62,676 nucleotides of DNA from an uncultured Anaerolineaceae bacterium. Lineage in GTDB: Bacteria; Chloroflexota; Anaerolineae; Anaerolineales; Anaerolineaceae. Shown here piece by piece: positions 25,786 through 34,484 of the stretch. The translations under genes and the position numbers were made by a program. The stretch is taken from positions 1 through 62,676 of the forward strand of contig CAKMKJ010000017.1 in the NCBI GenBank assembly GCA_927443345.1, given 5' to 3'. The notes beneath the pieces were generated by a model, which did not search any database, was not told the DNA's origin, and worked only from the letters and a program-made list of their open reading frames with translations. Every line of letters starts with the position of its first letter. Within the stretch, counting starts at the first letter, position 1.

Positions 25786-26814
25786 TTATCTATAAATTGC
25801 CAGAATATCTTCAATCACCGCATAGCCGGTGGGCAGCCTTCCGGCGCCCGGGCCGATCAATGTGACCTCGCCGACATAATCCGTGACGAAGTGGGCTGCG
25901 TTGGCGGCGCCAGACACGCCCGCCAGCGGATGGGTAATGGGCAGGCGCAGGGGTTTCACGCTGGCCACCAGGTTGCCATCTACGATTTCCAGGCTGCCGA
26001 TCAGCTTCCAGCGTTCGCCGGCGGCTTTGGCGGTGTTGACGTCTTCAAGGGTCAACTTCGAGATGCCCGTGCGGTCTACATCTTCCATGGAAATTACCTC
26101 ATTCATCACCAGTCTGGCCAAAATGACCACCTTGCCGGCCGCGTCAAAACCTTCCACGTCACCGGTGGGGTCCGGTTCGGCGTAACCCAGTTGTTGGGCT
26201 TCGGCCAGTGCGTCGGCGTAGCTCATGCCGCTTTCCATCTGGGTGAGGATGTAGTTGGTCGTGCCGTTGAAGATGCCCATCACCTTGCGAATCTTGCCCG
26301 CAGCCAAAATTTCGCGTGCCAGGCGCAGGGTGGGTGTGCCGCTCATCACGGTGCCTTCCACGCCGAGCTGCACGCCGTTGGCTTCGGCCAGGGCATTCAG
26401 GCGTGAAAAATGCAGCGCCACCGGACCTTTATTGGAGGTGACCACATGTTTCTTTTGGGTAAGCGCTTCAATCACATGATCTGTGGCGGGCTGGCCGGTG
26501 GTGAGGTCGGTATAGCTCATTTCGACGATCACATCTGCATTGCTTTCGTGGATCAGGGTCAGTGCATCCCATCCGGGTTTGGCGACAGGATGTTGTTTGA
26601 ATGAGCCATTTTCTGAAAGATGTTCAAGCAGATCACCGGCATCCAACCCGTTGGGGTCGTAAAGGTTGCCGATGCGCGCGTCTGAAATGGCCGTGATCTT
26701 GAGATCCAGCCCGAATTTTTGAATATACTCCTCGCGCGATTCCTTGAGGATTTGAGCCAATCCCTGGCCCACGTTGCCAAAACCGATCAATCCAAGCCGC
26801 ACTTCTCTGGTCAT
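25786..26814 (-). CDS. hom: Homoserine dehydrogenase
   Basis: 342 residues from the ATG at 26814, where GGAGGG sits four bases upstream; an earlier in-frame start lacks this. The NAD(P) Rossmann motif is LIGFGNVGQGLAQIL near the N-terminus. The catalytic domain has TSNKGPVALHF, VEGTVMSGTPTLRLAR and GIFNGTTNYILTQME, and the family signature LGYAEPDPTGDVEGFDAAGK. It reduces aspartate semialdehyde to homoserine on the way to Thr and Met. It ends after the catalytic domain, so it lacks the C-terminal ACT domain and probably has no threonine feedback site. A REP-like hairpin lies in its upstream region. Confidence 0.95.
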   Translation of the reverse strand: MTREVRLGLIGFGNVGQGLAQILKESREEYIQKFGLDLKITAISDARIGNLYDPNGLDAGDLLEHLSENGSFKQHPVAKPGWDALTLIHESNADVIVEMSYTDLTTGQPATDHVIEALTQKKHVVTSNKGPVALHFSRLNALAEANGVQLGVEGTVMSGTPTLRLAREILAAGKIRKVMGIFNGTTNYILTQMESGMSYADALAEAQQLGYAEPDPTGDVEGFDAAGKVVILARLVMNEVISMEDVDRTGISKLTLEDVNTAKAAGERWKLIGSLEIVDGNLVASVKPLRLPITHPLAGVSGAANAAHFVTDYVGEVTLIGPGAGRLPTGYAVIEDILAIYR

Positions 26815-26882
26815 GCTACCCTCCAAAATTCGTTTCACGGATTATCTCCTGAAGCGCGAAAATGTGCAAGTCAGTCTGCTCT

Positions 26883-26912
26883 GGTAAGGGCATTTCATGA
26901 ATTGCCCTTACC
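26883..26912. repeat. Intergenic REP-like palindrome
   Basis: GGTAAGGGCA and TGCCCTTACC pair perfectly around a 10-nt loop that is itself partly palindromic (TTTCATGAAT). The ends resemble the GTAGGGGC...GCCCCTAC elements in the RAYT genes, so this may be a free-standing member. It lies upstream of hom. Confidence 0.7.
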
Positions 26913-27026
26913 AATCCTCATATAATAAGACAATATATAGTCTATCTTGTCACTTTTTCTTCAAAATCTCGATATCCTTAATGAGCTCAAATACAACCGA
27001 TTTGCGCAAAGAACGGATAAGGAACC

Positions 27027-27587
27027 ATGACTGAAACCACACTCAATCCAACCCTTGACCGGCAGGAAGAAGACAGGATGGTGCGCGCCGCCCAAACGGA
27101 CGCACGCGCCTTCGAAGCTCTCTACCTGCGTTATGTCAAACAGGTTTACCGCTATCTCTACAGCCGCATAGGCTCACAGGCAGACGCCGAGGATGCCACC
27201 GCGCAGACTTTTCTCAACGCGCTTGAAGGCTTTAGCCGCTACCGCCATGAAGGCTATTTTGGCGCCTGGCTGTTTGGCATCGCGCGCCGCAAGGCCGCTG
27301 ACCATTTCAGGCAGGCCGAACAATCTCAATTTCTGCCCGACGAACTGCCAGCACATGATCTTGATTTGCTTCAGCAGGCCGTACGCAGCGAACGACTGCA
27401 CGAACTGCGAAGTCTGCTGCACGAACTTGAAGAGGACGAACAGGAGCTGCTGCGGTTGCGATATGCGGCGGAACTGCCCTTTGGCGAGATCGCCCGCCTG
27501 ATGGAGCGCAAAGAAGATGCGCTCAAGAAAAGCCTTTACCGGCTTCTTGACCGGCTGCACAGCCGGCTGGAGGATTCTCATGACTGA
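27027..27587 (+). CDS. ECF-type sigma-70 family RNA polymerase sigma factor
   Basis: 186 residues. Region 2 (about 30-100) carries YLRYVKQVYRYLYSRIGSQA, DAEDATAQTFLNALE and YFGAWLFGIARRKAADHFR. Region 4 (about 125-180) carries LEEDEQELLRLRYAAELPFG and a helix-turn-helix in IARLMERKEDALKKSLYRLL. No region 3 is present, as in group 4 sigma factors. It should direct polymerase to a small regulon once released. The next gene overlaps by 8 bp (ATGACTGA), tight coupling typical of a sigma/anti-sigma pair. AAGGA precedes the ATG. Confidence 0.93.
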   Translation: MTETTLNPTLDRQEEDRMVRAAQTDARAFEALYLRYVKQVYRYLYSRIGSQADAEDATAQTFLNALEGFSRYRHEGYFGAWLFGIARRKAADHFRQAEQSQFLPDELPAHDLDLLQQAVRSERLHELRSLLHELEEDEQELLRLRYAAELPFGEIARLMERKEDALKKSLYRLLDRLHSRLEDSHD

Positions 27588-29811
27588 ACAGACTTATGGT
27601 CAACTTGAACAAGAACTCGGTGCGCTGTACGCCTCCGCGCCGTTGTCAGATGCTTTTGTCAGCTCGTTGAAATTTCAATTGAACAGCAAGATCAGGGCAC
27701 AATCCACGCCGCGTGTGCGACCTTTTAAACTACGGCCTGCCTGGATCGCGTTGATCGTGCTGTTTGCGGCGATCATCACGACCACCCTGATCATTGGACC
27801 AGACAAAGTGTATGCTGAAATGCGCCGCCTGCTGGGTTACATCCCCGGCGTGGGGCTGGTGGATACCAGCGTGCCCATCCGCGTGCTGGCGGAGCCAGTG
27901 GAGCAAACCCGCGATGGCGTGACCATCACGGTGATAAATGCAACATTAACCTCAGACCGCAGCCACATCGAATACCGCGTATTTGGTGTGCCGCGCACGG
28001 CTTATTCGGGTGATGAAAACGTCCATGGATGTTTTCAAAGTGATTATTTACTTTTGCCAGACGGCAGCAAACTTGATCGTTTCAATGATTTCCCGGCCAT
28101 CCCTGCGGATGTGAATGAGGTCACTCTGGTCATCCCCTGCATTGCTGAAACCATGCCGGGTACGGTGCCCGAAAATTGGGAATTTCAACTCAAATTCGTA
28201 GCGGCATCGCCTGATATGACGGTTATGCCGGTTGAAGAAATTGCCGTCACCTTGGCACCGACAATAGAAGCTGCTCAACCAAATGCCACCCCCGTAGATA
28301 ACACTGTAACGGTAACCCAAGTCATCGAAACGGAGAAGGGATACATTCTTGTGGGTGAATTCAAACCCTCGGCAAAGGAGGGCGAATGGATTCAGCAAAC
28401 CGGCATGCCTGTTTTCACCGATGCAGATGGCAAGAATGTGCCGCTTAAGATGAACCTGGATGCCATGAATAACCTTCAAACGGGGCCAGATAGTTGGGTT
28501 TATGAAATTGACGCGGTGGGGGTGAGTTTTCCGATCACCATCACATTCTCGGGTGTCGCGATCAGCCAGCCAGACCCGGATGCTAGTATTGAAATCCCCT
28601 TTGATTTTGGTGAAACAGTTGCTCCGGGCAAGGAATGGAACCCTGACATTAACTTCGAGTTGGCCGGTCATTCTGTCAAGTTGGCGAGCATTTCTGCGGA
28701 TTCACAAAACGGATATAACTTCAATTTTATTGTGGATTCCGAAGTCTATGGATTAAGTGTTCAGATCATAGGGCAAACTTCTAATGGCGGTGGCGGCGGC
28801 GGTGGAGGACTGACCGATGGCAAGTTCAACACAAGTTTATCTTTTGCTCAACAACCCACCGGAATGCAAACTTTGGTTTTTTCAAAACTATCTATCATCA
28901 GCGACCCATTGAGTTGGAGTGGAAATTGGTCTCCGGCGACGGTGCGCACGGACTTACCTGCGGTTGTAGAAATTCCTGCCGGGACCTGCGCGAATGCCAT
29001 TACCATCCAGTCTGCGCTTGCGCTGCCAACAACCATCATTGGAAAAGCTCTGATGTATGAGCAGATGGCGGGTACTACGATGGGCGGATTGGTGTTATAC
29101 AATCTCGACGGCACAGGACGCACATTGGTTACTTCTGCAGGGAACTGGGGGGCAATGGATAAGACCGGTTCAAAAATTACCTATGCTGCGGAAGTTGGAT
29201 TTGCAGTCTATGATGCTGCCAGTGGAATGACTGTGCCTCAAACCAGTGAAAGTGGCTACGACCCTGTTTGGTCCAACGATGGCACGATGTATGCCTTTGT
29301 GAGTGGGGCTGCCGATGGAATATCGGTTATGGACATGAACAGTGGTACTGCGACAAAAGTATCGTCTTTGGGGTTTGAATCCACTGTGGGCTGGCTGCCC
29401 GATGACAGCCGCCTGATCACGGCAGCCATGTTTAGCGGCGGCGCTGCCTGGCAGATTCGATCGATTGATTTAATTACAGGTGTATCAGAAGATTTGTTTG
29501 TGATTGAAGATGGATCGTTGAAATCGCTGGATGCAGCTTTATCCCCTGATGGGCAGTGGATTGCCTACCGTGGACGCAATAACAGTGATGTTCATCTGGT
29601 CAAATTGAATGGCAGTGCCAATCGCTTGCTGCTTGAGAGCCCAGCAGTGGGCGTTAGTGGGCTTGTGTGGGCGCAAAACGGCTGGCTTGGATTGAGTTTA
29701 TCGCAAATGAATACTGAGAAGAGGAAAACGATCCTGGTGGATCCGGTATCTTGCATGGTCTACGAAGTACCTGGCCTTACAGGAACGCTGCAAGGGTTGA
29801 GTATTCAATAA
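27580..29811 (+). CDS. Putative anti-sigma factor with large extracellular region and TolB/WD40-like propeller
   Basis: 743 residues from the ATG at 27580, overlapping the sigma gene. The cytosolic N-terminus (about 1-45) could bind the sigma factor. It is followed by one membrane helix (about 49-68, PAWIALIVLFAAIITTTLII) and an extracellular part. That part has beta-rich DUF4179-like modules (about 85-390), an eight-glycine linker, and a C-terminal propeller (about 480-740) with TolB-like blades such as DPVWSNDGTMYAFVS, VGWLPDDSRLITAA and DAALSPDGQWIAYRG. Overlap and topology suggest it senses an external or wall signal and frees the sigma factor. No classical zinc anti-sigma motif is seen. 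Confidence 0.75.
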   Translation: MTEQTYGQLEQELGALYASAPLSDAFVSSLKFQLNSKIRAQSTPRVRPFKLRPAWIALIVLFAAIITTTLIIGPDKVYAEMRRLLGYIPGVGLVDTSVPIRVLAEPVEQTRDGVTITVINATLTSDRSHIEYRVFGVPRTAYSGDENVHGCFQSDYLLLPDGSKLDRFNDFPAIPADVNEVTLVIPCIAETMPGTVPENWEFQLKFVAASPDMTVMPVEEIAVTLAPTIEAAQPNATPVDNTVTVTQVIETEKGYILVGEFKPSAKEGEWIQQTGMPVFTDADGKNVPLKMNLDAMNNLQTGPDSWVYEIDAVGVSFPITITFSGVAISQPDPDASIEIPFDFGETVAPGKEWNPDINFELAGHSVKLASISADSQNGYNFNFIVDSEVYGLSVQIIGQTSNGGGGGGGGLTDGKFNTSLSFAQQPTGMQTLVFSKLSIISDPLSWSGNWSPATVRTDLPAVVEIPAGTCANAITIQSALALPTTIIGKALMYEQMAGTTMGGLVLYNLDGTGRTLVTSAGNWGAMDKTGSKITYAAEVGFAVYDAASGMTVPQTSESGYDPVWSNDGTMYAFVSGAADGISVMDMNSGTATKVSSLGFESTVGWLPDDSRLITAAMFSGGAAWQIRSIDLITGVSEDLFVIEDGSLKSLDAALSPDGQWIAYRGRNNSDVHLVKLNGSANRLLLESPAVGVSGLVWAQNGWLGLSLSQMNTEKRKTILVDPVSCMVYEVPGLTGTLQGLSIQ

Positions 29812-29817
29812 ATCATA

Positions 29818-29845
29818 GGAGCGTCACGGCTTGCTGTGACGCTCC
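29818..29845. terminator. Hairpin between convergent genes
   Basis: GGAGCGTCAC (29818-29827) pairs with GTGACGCTCC (29836-29845) over an 8-nt loop between converging stop codons. There is no T-run, so termination strength is uncertain. Confidence 0.6.
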
Positions 29846-29854
29846 CTAATTGGT

Positions 29855-30298
29855 CTACCTTCCAAACGACGGGCCGAAAATATAATTCTGCAGGTTGTCG
29901 ATTAACAGGTCTTTATCCTCGATCATGTTCTTGACAATATCCCCGATGGAGATGATGCCCACCAACTCATCCCCTTGCATGACTGGCAGGTGACGGATGT
30001 GTTTGTTGGTCATAATTGCCATGCATTCATCGCTGGTGGAGGAGGGAGTGACGCAGTAGAGTTCTTTAGTCATGCAAGATTCAACGGGCAGTTTTAGCAT
30101 CAAACATTGCTCTCTGGCAATCTCTCGCACGAAATCGCGTTCAGAAAAGATACCAACCGGCTTGCCGTGATCCAGCACGATCATGGCGCCGATGTTTTTC
30201 TCAGCCATGATTTGTAGCGCGTCGATCATTGTCGTGCCGGGGTTGACGGTTACGACTTCACTCCCTTTTGCTTTGAGGATCATACTCACGAGGATCAT
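29855..30298 (-). CDS. Stand-alone CBS-domain pair protein
   Basis: 147 residues; GGAG precedes the ATG at 30298. Two CBS motifs fill the protein: VTVNPGTTMIDALQIMAEKNIGAMIVLDHGKPVGIFSERDF and YCVTPSSTSDECMAIMTNKHIRHLPVMQGDELVGIISIGDIV (both shortened in my reading to their known cores). It has no other domain. Such proteins bind adenine nucleotides and regulate partners; some act in redox or ion homeostasis. The neighbouring gene is divergent, a TetR regulator, so no partner is suggested. Confidence 0.9.
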   Translation of the reverse strand: MILVSMILKAKGSEVVTVNPGTTMIDALQIMAEKNIGAMIVLDHGKPVGIFSERDFVREIAREQCLMLKLPVESCMTKELYCVTPSSTSDECMAIMTNKHIRHLPVMQGDELVGIISIGDIVKNMIEDKDLLIDNLQNYIFGPSFGR

Positions 30299-30409
30299 GT
30301 TTTCTCCTTTGACAATTAAGATAAATATTGTGTTAATTAGTATAGACTATTTTGGCTCTGGATTCAATCATCCCCGACAAAAGTTTATGCAAATTATCGA
30401 CAATGCCAC

Positions 30410-30452
30410 TTGACAAATTAAAAATTCGTACTATTATAAGTACGAACGTTCG
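30410..30452 (+). promoter_or_regulatory. Promoter with overlapping palindromic operators for the TetR-led exporter operon
   Basis: TTGACA (30410-30415) and TATTAT (30432-30437) form a sigma-70-type promoter with a 16-bp spacer. A palindrome TTCGTACT-6-AGTACGAA (30425-30446) covers the -10 box. A second, CGAACGTTCG (30443-30452), overlaps its right edge. Both suit a TetR dimer, so the regulator probably represses its own operon. Confidence 0.75.
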
Positions 30453-30471
30453 TTTTTATTTGGAGGAATCC

Positions 30472-31086
30472 TTGACCAAAACCGAAGCACTTTCAAAGGG
30501 GGAACGTACCCGCCAGGCCGTCATTGAGGTTGCCCATCAACTCTTTGTGGATCAGGGTTATGCGGCCACCTCCATGCGCCAGATTGCCGAAAAAGCTGGT
30601 CTGGCTTTGGGAGGCATCTACAACCACTTCTCCACCAAGGAGGCCATCTTTTCTGATGTCATCCTGGCATATCATCCGTTTCACCAAATTCTGCCTTTAC
30701 TCAAGGCTGCGCCAGGAGAAACGTTTGAGGCCTTTGTGCGCAATGCCGCCAAAAGTATGGTTGCGGAACTTGGACGTCGGCCGGATTTCATTAAATTACT
30801 GTTTGTGGAATTGGTGGAGTTTGAAGGCCGGAACATTCCGAAAATGTTTCAAGTTATCTTTCCGCAGGTGCTTCCACTGGTCAAACGTTTTGCGAATCGG
30901 AAGGGTGAACTGCGCAATATCCAGCCTTTCGTGCTCTTCAGGTCTTTTTTGGGATTGTTCTTTTCGTTTTACATGACCGAATTCCTGCTTGCGGGAACCC
31001 CGGCCAATATATTGCCAAAAGGGACGGTGGATGATTTTGTCGAAATCTATCTGCACGGTGTGCTTGCAGTTAAGGAGAAAAAATGA
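30472..31086 (+). CDS. TetR/AcrR-family transcriptional repressor
   Basis: 204 residues from a TTG start at 30472, chosen because GGAGGA lies four bases upstream; the frame is open earlier without a site. The N-terminal helix-turn-helix domain (about 8-55) reads RTRQAVIEVAHQLFVDQGYA, then SMRQIAEKAGLALGGIYNHF. The C-terminal ligand domain is variable. It begins an operon encoding an ABC exporter and overlaps the first permease by four bases (ATGA). It should respond to a substrate of that exporter. Confidence 0.92.
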   Translation: MTKTEALSKGERTRQAVIEVAHQLFVDQGYAATSMRQIAEKAGLALGGIYNHFSTKEAIFSDVILAYHPFHQILPLLKAAPGETFEAFVRNAAKSMVAELGRRPDFIKLLFVELVEFEGRNIPKMFQVIFPQVLPLVKRFANRKGELRNIQPFVLFRSFLGLFFSFYMTEFLLAGTPANILPKGTVDDFVEIYLHGVLAVKEKK

Positions 31087-32213
31087 ACTCTCGTTTATTC
31101 TCGATCATTCGCAAAGAGTTCATCCAGATCATCCGCGACAAACGCGCCCTGGCGATCATCCTGATTATCCCGATCATGCAGCTTTTCCTGCTCGGATACG
31201 CCGCCACCAACGACGTGCGCAACATTCCGTTGGCAGTCTACGACCAGTGCCGTTGTGCCGAATCCCGCTCGCTACTGGATGCCTACCGCGCCGCGGATTA
31301 TTTCCAGCTTGCCTACTCGGTTTCGTCAGAAGACGAGATTCGAGCCCTGATCGAAGGGGGCAAGGCGCGGGCCGCAATTGTTATCCCGCCCGACTATAAC
31401 ACCCGCCTGGCCAAAGGGGATGCCCAGGCTGCCTTCATCCTTGACGGCTCAGACCCCACCTCCGCCTCCACCGCATACTCTGCCGCTTTGCTGATTGGGC
31501 AGGCACATTCAACCAACTTAATGATGGAAAACCTGCAGCGCGCTGGTGTCAACACCGACCGTTTGCAGCAGCCGCTCGAAATTCGCACCCAGGTCTGGTA
31601 CAACCCCGATTTGGTCAGCAACTACTTCATGATCCCCGGCGTGATCGGCATGATCCTGTTTGCCATTACCTCCATCCTCACCGCCACCTCGGTGGTGCGT
31701 GAACGTGAGCGCGGCACGATTGAGCAATTGATCGTTACCCCCATCCGTCCGTGGGAGCTGGTGGTGGGCAAGGTGACACCTTACGTGATTCTGGCGCTGA
31801 TCAATACTTTTGAAGTGCTGGCACTCGGACACTGGTGGTTCGGTGTGCCCATCAGGGGTAGTCTAACCTTGATCGTGGCCACCTCCGGGCTACTGTTGCT
31901 CTCAGGGCTGGGCATCGGCTTGTTTGCCTCCACAATGGCCAACACCCAGCAGGAGGCCATGCTGACGGTGTGGATGACCTTATTGCCATCCATCTTCCTT
32001 TCCGGATTCTTCTTTCCGCTCGAGGCCATGCCGGCAGTGCTGCGCTGGTTTTCGGCCATTATTCCGCTGCGCTATTATCTGGTGATCATCCGTTCAGTCA
32101 TGCTCAAAGGCTCCGGCCTCTCCTCCATCTGGATGGAAACCCTGGCGCTTTTTGCCTTTGGCGTGGTGATTCTGGTGGCTGCTTCTCTGCGTTTTCGCAA
32201 ACGCCTTGATTAA
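31083..32213 (+). CDS. ABC-2 type exporter permease (YbhR/YbhS-like)
   Basis: 376 residues. The first membrane helix is near 22-40 (LAIILIIPIMQLFLLGYAAT), then a large extracellular domain (about 45-175), and five helices after residue 180. The conserved ABC-2 segment is TATSVVRERERGTIEQLIVTPIRP. This is the layout of YbhS/YbhR/YhhJ drug exporters. Only one permease is present in the operon, so it would act as a homodimer. The HlyD-type adaptor gene follows. Confidence 0.9.
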   Translation: MNSRLFSIIRKEFIQIIRDKRALAIILIIPIMQLFLLGYAATNDVRNIPLAVYDQCRCAESRSLLDAYRAADYFQLAYSVSSEDEIRALIEGGKARAAIVIPPDYNTRLAKGDAQAAFILDGSDPTSASTAYSAALLIGQAHSTNLMMENLQRAGVNTDRLQQPLEIRTQVWYNPDLVSNYFMIPGVIGMILFAITSILTATSVVRERERGTIEQLIVTPIRPWELVVGKVTPYVILALINTFEVLALGHWWFGVPIRGSLTLIVATSGLLLLSGLGIGLFASTMANTQQEAMLTVWMTLLPSIFLSGFFFPLEAMPAVLRWFSAIIPLRYYLVIIRSVMLKGSGLSSIWMETLALFAFGVVILVAASLRFRKRLD

Positions 32214-32240
32214 TGTTGATATCGTAAATTGGAGTTGAAG

Positions 32241-33584
32241 ATGAAAGCAAAACGTTTCCCCAAGTTTGTCATCCCCGTGGTGATTTTAGCCCTCGCAGTG
32301 GCTGTTTATATTCTGGTCACGGCATTGTCTTCAAAAGAGTCTGGTGAATTGGTGGTGTCTGGCACCATTGAGGCACAAAGCTCTGTCATTGCACCTGAAA
32401 TCGGCGGAAAAGTCATCGCAATCTATGTTAATGAAGGTGACAGCGTCACCGCCGGGGATGTGCTATTTAGCATTGATGACACCTTGCTGCAAGCGCAGCG
32501 CGGTGTGGCGGAGGCGGCGCTTGTACTCGCTCAAGGAGCCGCAGCCACTTCTCAAGCTTCCATGGATGCCGCAGCGGCCAATTTTGACCTGTCGCTGGCC
32601 GCATCCAGAGCGGAGTCTGCCCCGCTCCGCGCCGCGGATTGGACAACGGCAAACCCTGCGGGTTACACCCTTGCTGACGGCTCATTCACTCCCACGGAGC
32701 TGATCACAGCCGCCCATGCCGAAGTGGATGCTGCCGCAGCGGCCAGAAGTGAAGCAGAAGTTGCACTGGCGGCCTTGTTGACAGACCCCGCCAACGCGGA
32801 TTTCGTCAAAGCCGAGAGTGATTTGCTGGCGGGCAGGGCTGAGACGCAGGCTGCCTCGGATGTGCTGGCAAAGGCCAATATCTCTAACAATACTGAGTTA
32901 AAAGATGCAGCGCAAGCCACATATGATGACACGCTCACCCGGCTCGAAGATGCCCAAAATACATACGACGATCTAGTTGAAACAGATGCCGCGGTCAAAA
33001 TCCTGACTGCCCGGCGCTACCAGGTGTTGGCAGTTGAGAGAACGCAGGCTGCTCAATCCCGGCTGGCAGCGCTGCAAACAGGCGAGAATTCGCTCAAGGT
33101 CAAGGCGGCAGAAGCCATGGTGACTCAGGCTGCCACTGCGGTTAAGCAGGCACAAGGCGCCGTTCAACAGGCTCAAGCCAACCTGGCCTTGCTGGATGCC
33201 CAGCTTTCAAAGCTTTCGATCACCGCCCCCTTTGATGGTGTCGTGCTGGGACGTTCCGTTGAGATTGGCGAGGTTCTTTCACCCGCAGCACCGGCTTTCA
33301 TGCTTGGCGTGTTGGATCCCCTGACCATTACGGTTTATGTGCCTGAAACAGAAGTTGGGCTGCTTTCGATCAGTCAACTGGCACAACTCTCGGTGGATTC
33401 CTGGCCAGGAGAAACCTTCTCCGCCGAGATCATCCACATCGCGGATCAGGCCGAGTTTACCCCGCGAAATGTGCAAACCGCGGAAGGCCGCAAGACCACC
33501 GTCTTTGCTGTCAAACTGCAGATATCCAACCTTGATGGAAAGCTCAAACCTGGCATGCCAGCGGATGTGAGTTTCAACCAGTAG
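32241..33584 (+). CDS. HlyD/RND-type membrane fusion (adaptor) protein of the exporter
   Basis: 447 residues from the ATG at 32241 (GGAG six bases upstream). Membrane anchor about 8-28. A lipoyl/barrel-sandwich half motif (GTIEAQSSVIAPEIGGKVIA) is near 40. A long Ala/Glu-rich coiled coil spans about 85-325, then the second half motif (LSKLSITAPFDGVVLGRSVEIG) and a beta-barrel domain. In Gram-negatives such adaptors dock to TolC. The coiled-coil hairpin here is unusually long and Ala-rich, and how it works in this phylum's envelope is unclear. It matches YbhG of the Ybh system. Confidence 0.9.
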   Translation: MKAKRFPKFVIPVVILALAVAVYILVTALSSKESGELVVSGTIEAQSSVIAPEIGGKVIAIYVNEGDSVTAGDVLFSIDDTLLQAQRGVAEAALVLAQGAAATSQASMDAAAANFDLSLAASRAESAPLRAADWTTANPAGYTLADGSFTPTELITAAHAEVDAAAAARSEAEVALAALLTDPANADFVKAESDLLAGRAETQAASDVLAKANISNNTELKDAAQATYDDTLTRLEDAQNTYDDLVETDAAVKILTARRYQVLAVERTQAAQSRLAALQTGENSLKVKAAEAMVTQAATAVKQAQGAVQQAQANLALLDAQLSKLSITAPFDGVVLGRSVEIGEVLSPAAPAFMLGVLDPLTITVYVPETEVGLLSISQLAQLSVDSWPGETFSAEIIHIADQAEFTPRNVQTAEGRKTTVFAVKLQISNLDGKLKPGMPADVSFNQ

Positions 33585-33599
33585 AAATTGGAAGAGAGA

Positions 33600-34028
33600 A
33601 TGAACAAGCAGCCAAATTGGATTCCCTGGCTTTATCTTGCGCTGGGTCTCACCCAGGCCGCCCACAGCGTGGAAGAAGTGCTCACCGGCCTGTGGCGGAA
33701 CCTGCCAGAGGTGACCGGCTTGATCCACGCCAGACTGTCATTTGTGCCCGGTCTGAACTGGTCCGCGGAGGGGTTTGCGGCGGCTAATTTGGTTATTGTG
33801 GCAGTGATATTGGGGTTCAGCCCTTTTGTCTTTCAGGAACGTGCCTGGGCTTTGAAGATCGCGGGGGTGGTGGCGGTGATTGAAGTACTCAACGGAGCGC
33901 TTCACATCATCCCGGCTTTCGTCAAAGGCGGTTACTGGTCAGGTAGTATTTCGGCCATCATTTTATTTATTATTGGATTGTTAATCTTGATCAGGAGGGT
34001 TAACTCACATGAACTCAAAAAATCGTAA
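33600..34028 (+). CDS. HXXEE-domain membrane protein
   Basis: 142 residues from the ATG at 33600 with GGAAGAG upstream. Four hydrophobic helices. The family-defining H-x-x-E-E is HSVEE near residue 23, and a second conserved NGALHIIP lies near 100. HXXEE proteins are uncharacterised membrane proteins that may bind a metal through these residues. It sits between the adaptor and a DDN-type enzyme; its stop overlaps the next start by 20 bp, so it belongs to the operon. A role in the exported compound's chemistry is inference. Confidence 0.85.
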   Translation: MNKQPNWIPWLYLALGLTQAAHSVEEVLTGLWRNLPEVTGLIHARLSFVPGLNWSAEGFAAANLVIVAVILGFSPFVFQERAWALKIAGVVAVIEVLNGALHIIPAFVKGGYWSGSISAIILFIIGLLILIRRVNSHELKKS

Positions 34029-34479
34029 TTGGCGCAAGATGAAACCGGCGCAAAATTTACACCGTTTACTTTATGCACTTGGGCTTGGACCTGTGGTTGG
34101 CAAGATCATTTTGCTGCTCACCAACACTGGCCGCAAGAGCGGATTGCTGCGTACCACCCCATTGCAATATGAACTCATAGACGGCAAATACTACCTGGGG
34201 GCGGCGCGCGGCAAAAGTGCGGATTGGGTGCGCAATATAGAAGCGAACCCAAAAGTGCAGATCAGGGTCAAGCGTTTAGCCTTCTCAGGCACGGCCAGGG
34301 TGGTTTGCGACCCGCTTGAGATTGCAGATTTTATCGAAATCCGTTTACAAAGACATCCGTTTATGATCGGTATGATCATGCAGAAATCGCACAACCTTCC
34401 GCGCAAGCCCAGCCGGCAGCAGCTCGAAGAATTGGCCAAAAGTGAAGCCATGGTGGTAGTCACCCCGGATCAGGATTGA
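34009..34479 (+). CDS. Deazaflavin (F420)-dependent nitroreductase (DDN) family protein
   Basis: 156 residues. DDN-type split beta-barrel: LLTNTGRKSGLLRTTPLQY, then DGKYYLGAARGKSADWVRNIEANPKVQIRV (split here to known cores), matching the F420H2-binding pattern. These enzymes reduce quinones or nitro compounds with F420H2 or bind fatty acids. Overlap with the upstream gene and a 5-bp gap to the ATPase gene place it inside the exporter operon, so the pump may be paired with chemical modification of its substrate or quinone protection. Confidence 0.87.
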   Translation: MNSKNRNWRKMKPAQNLHRLLYALGLGPVVGKIILLLTNTGRKSGLLRTTPLQYELIDGKYYLGAARGKSADWVRNIEANPKVQIRVKRLAFSGTARVVCDPLEIADFIEIRLQRHPFMIGMIMQKSHNLPRKPSRQQLEELAKSEAMVVVTPDQD

Positions 34480-34484
34480 CGTAA

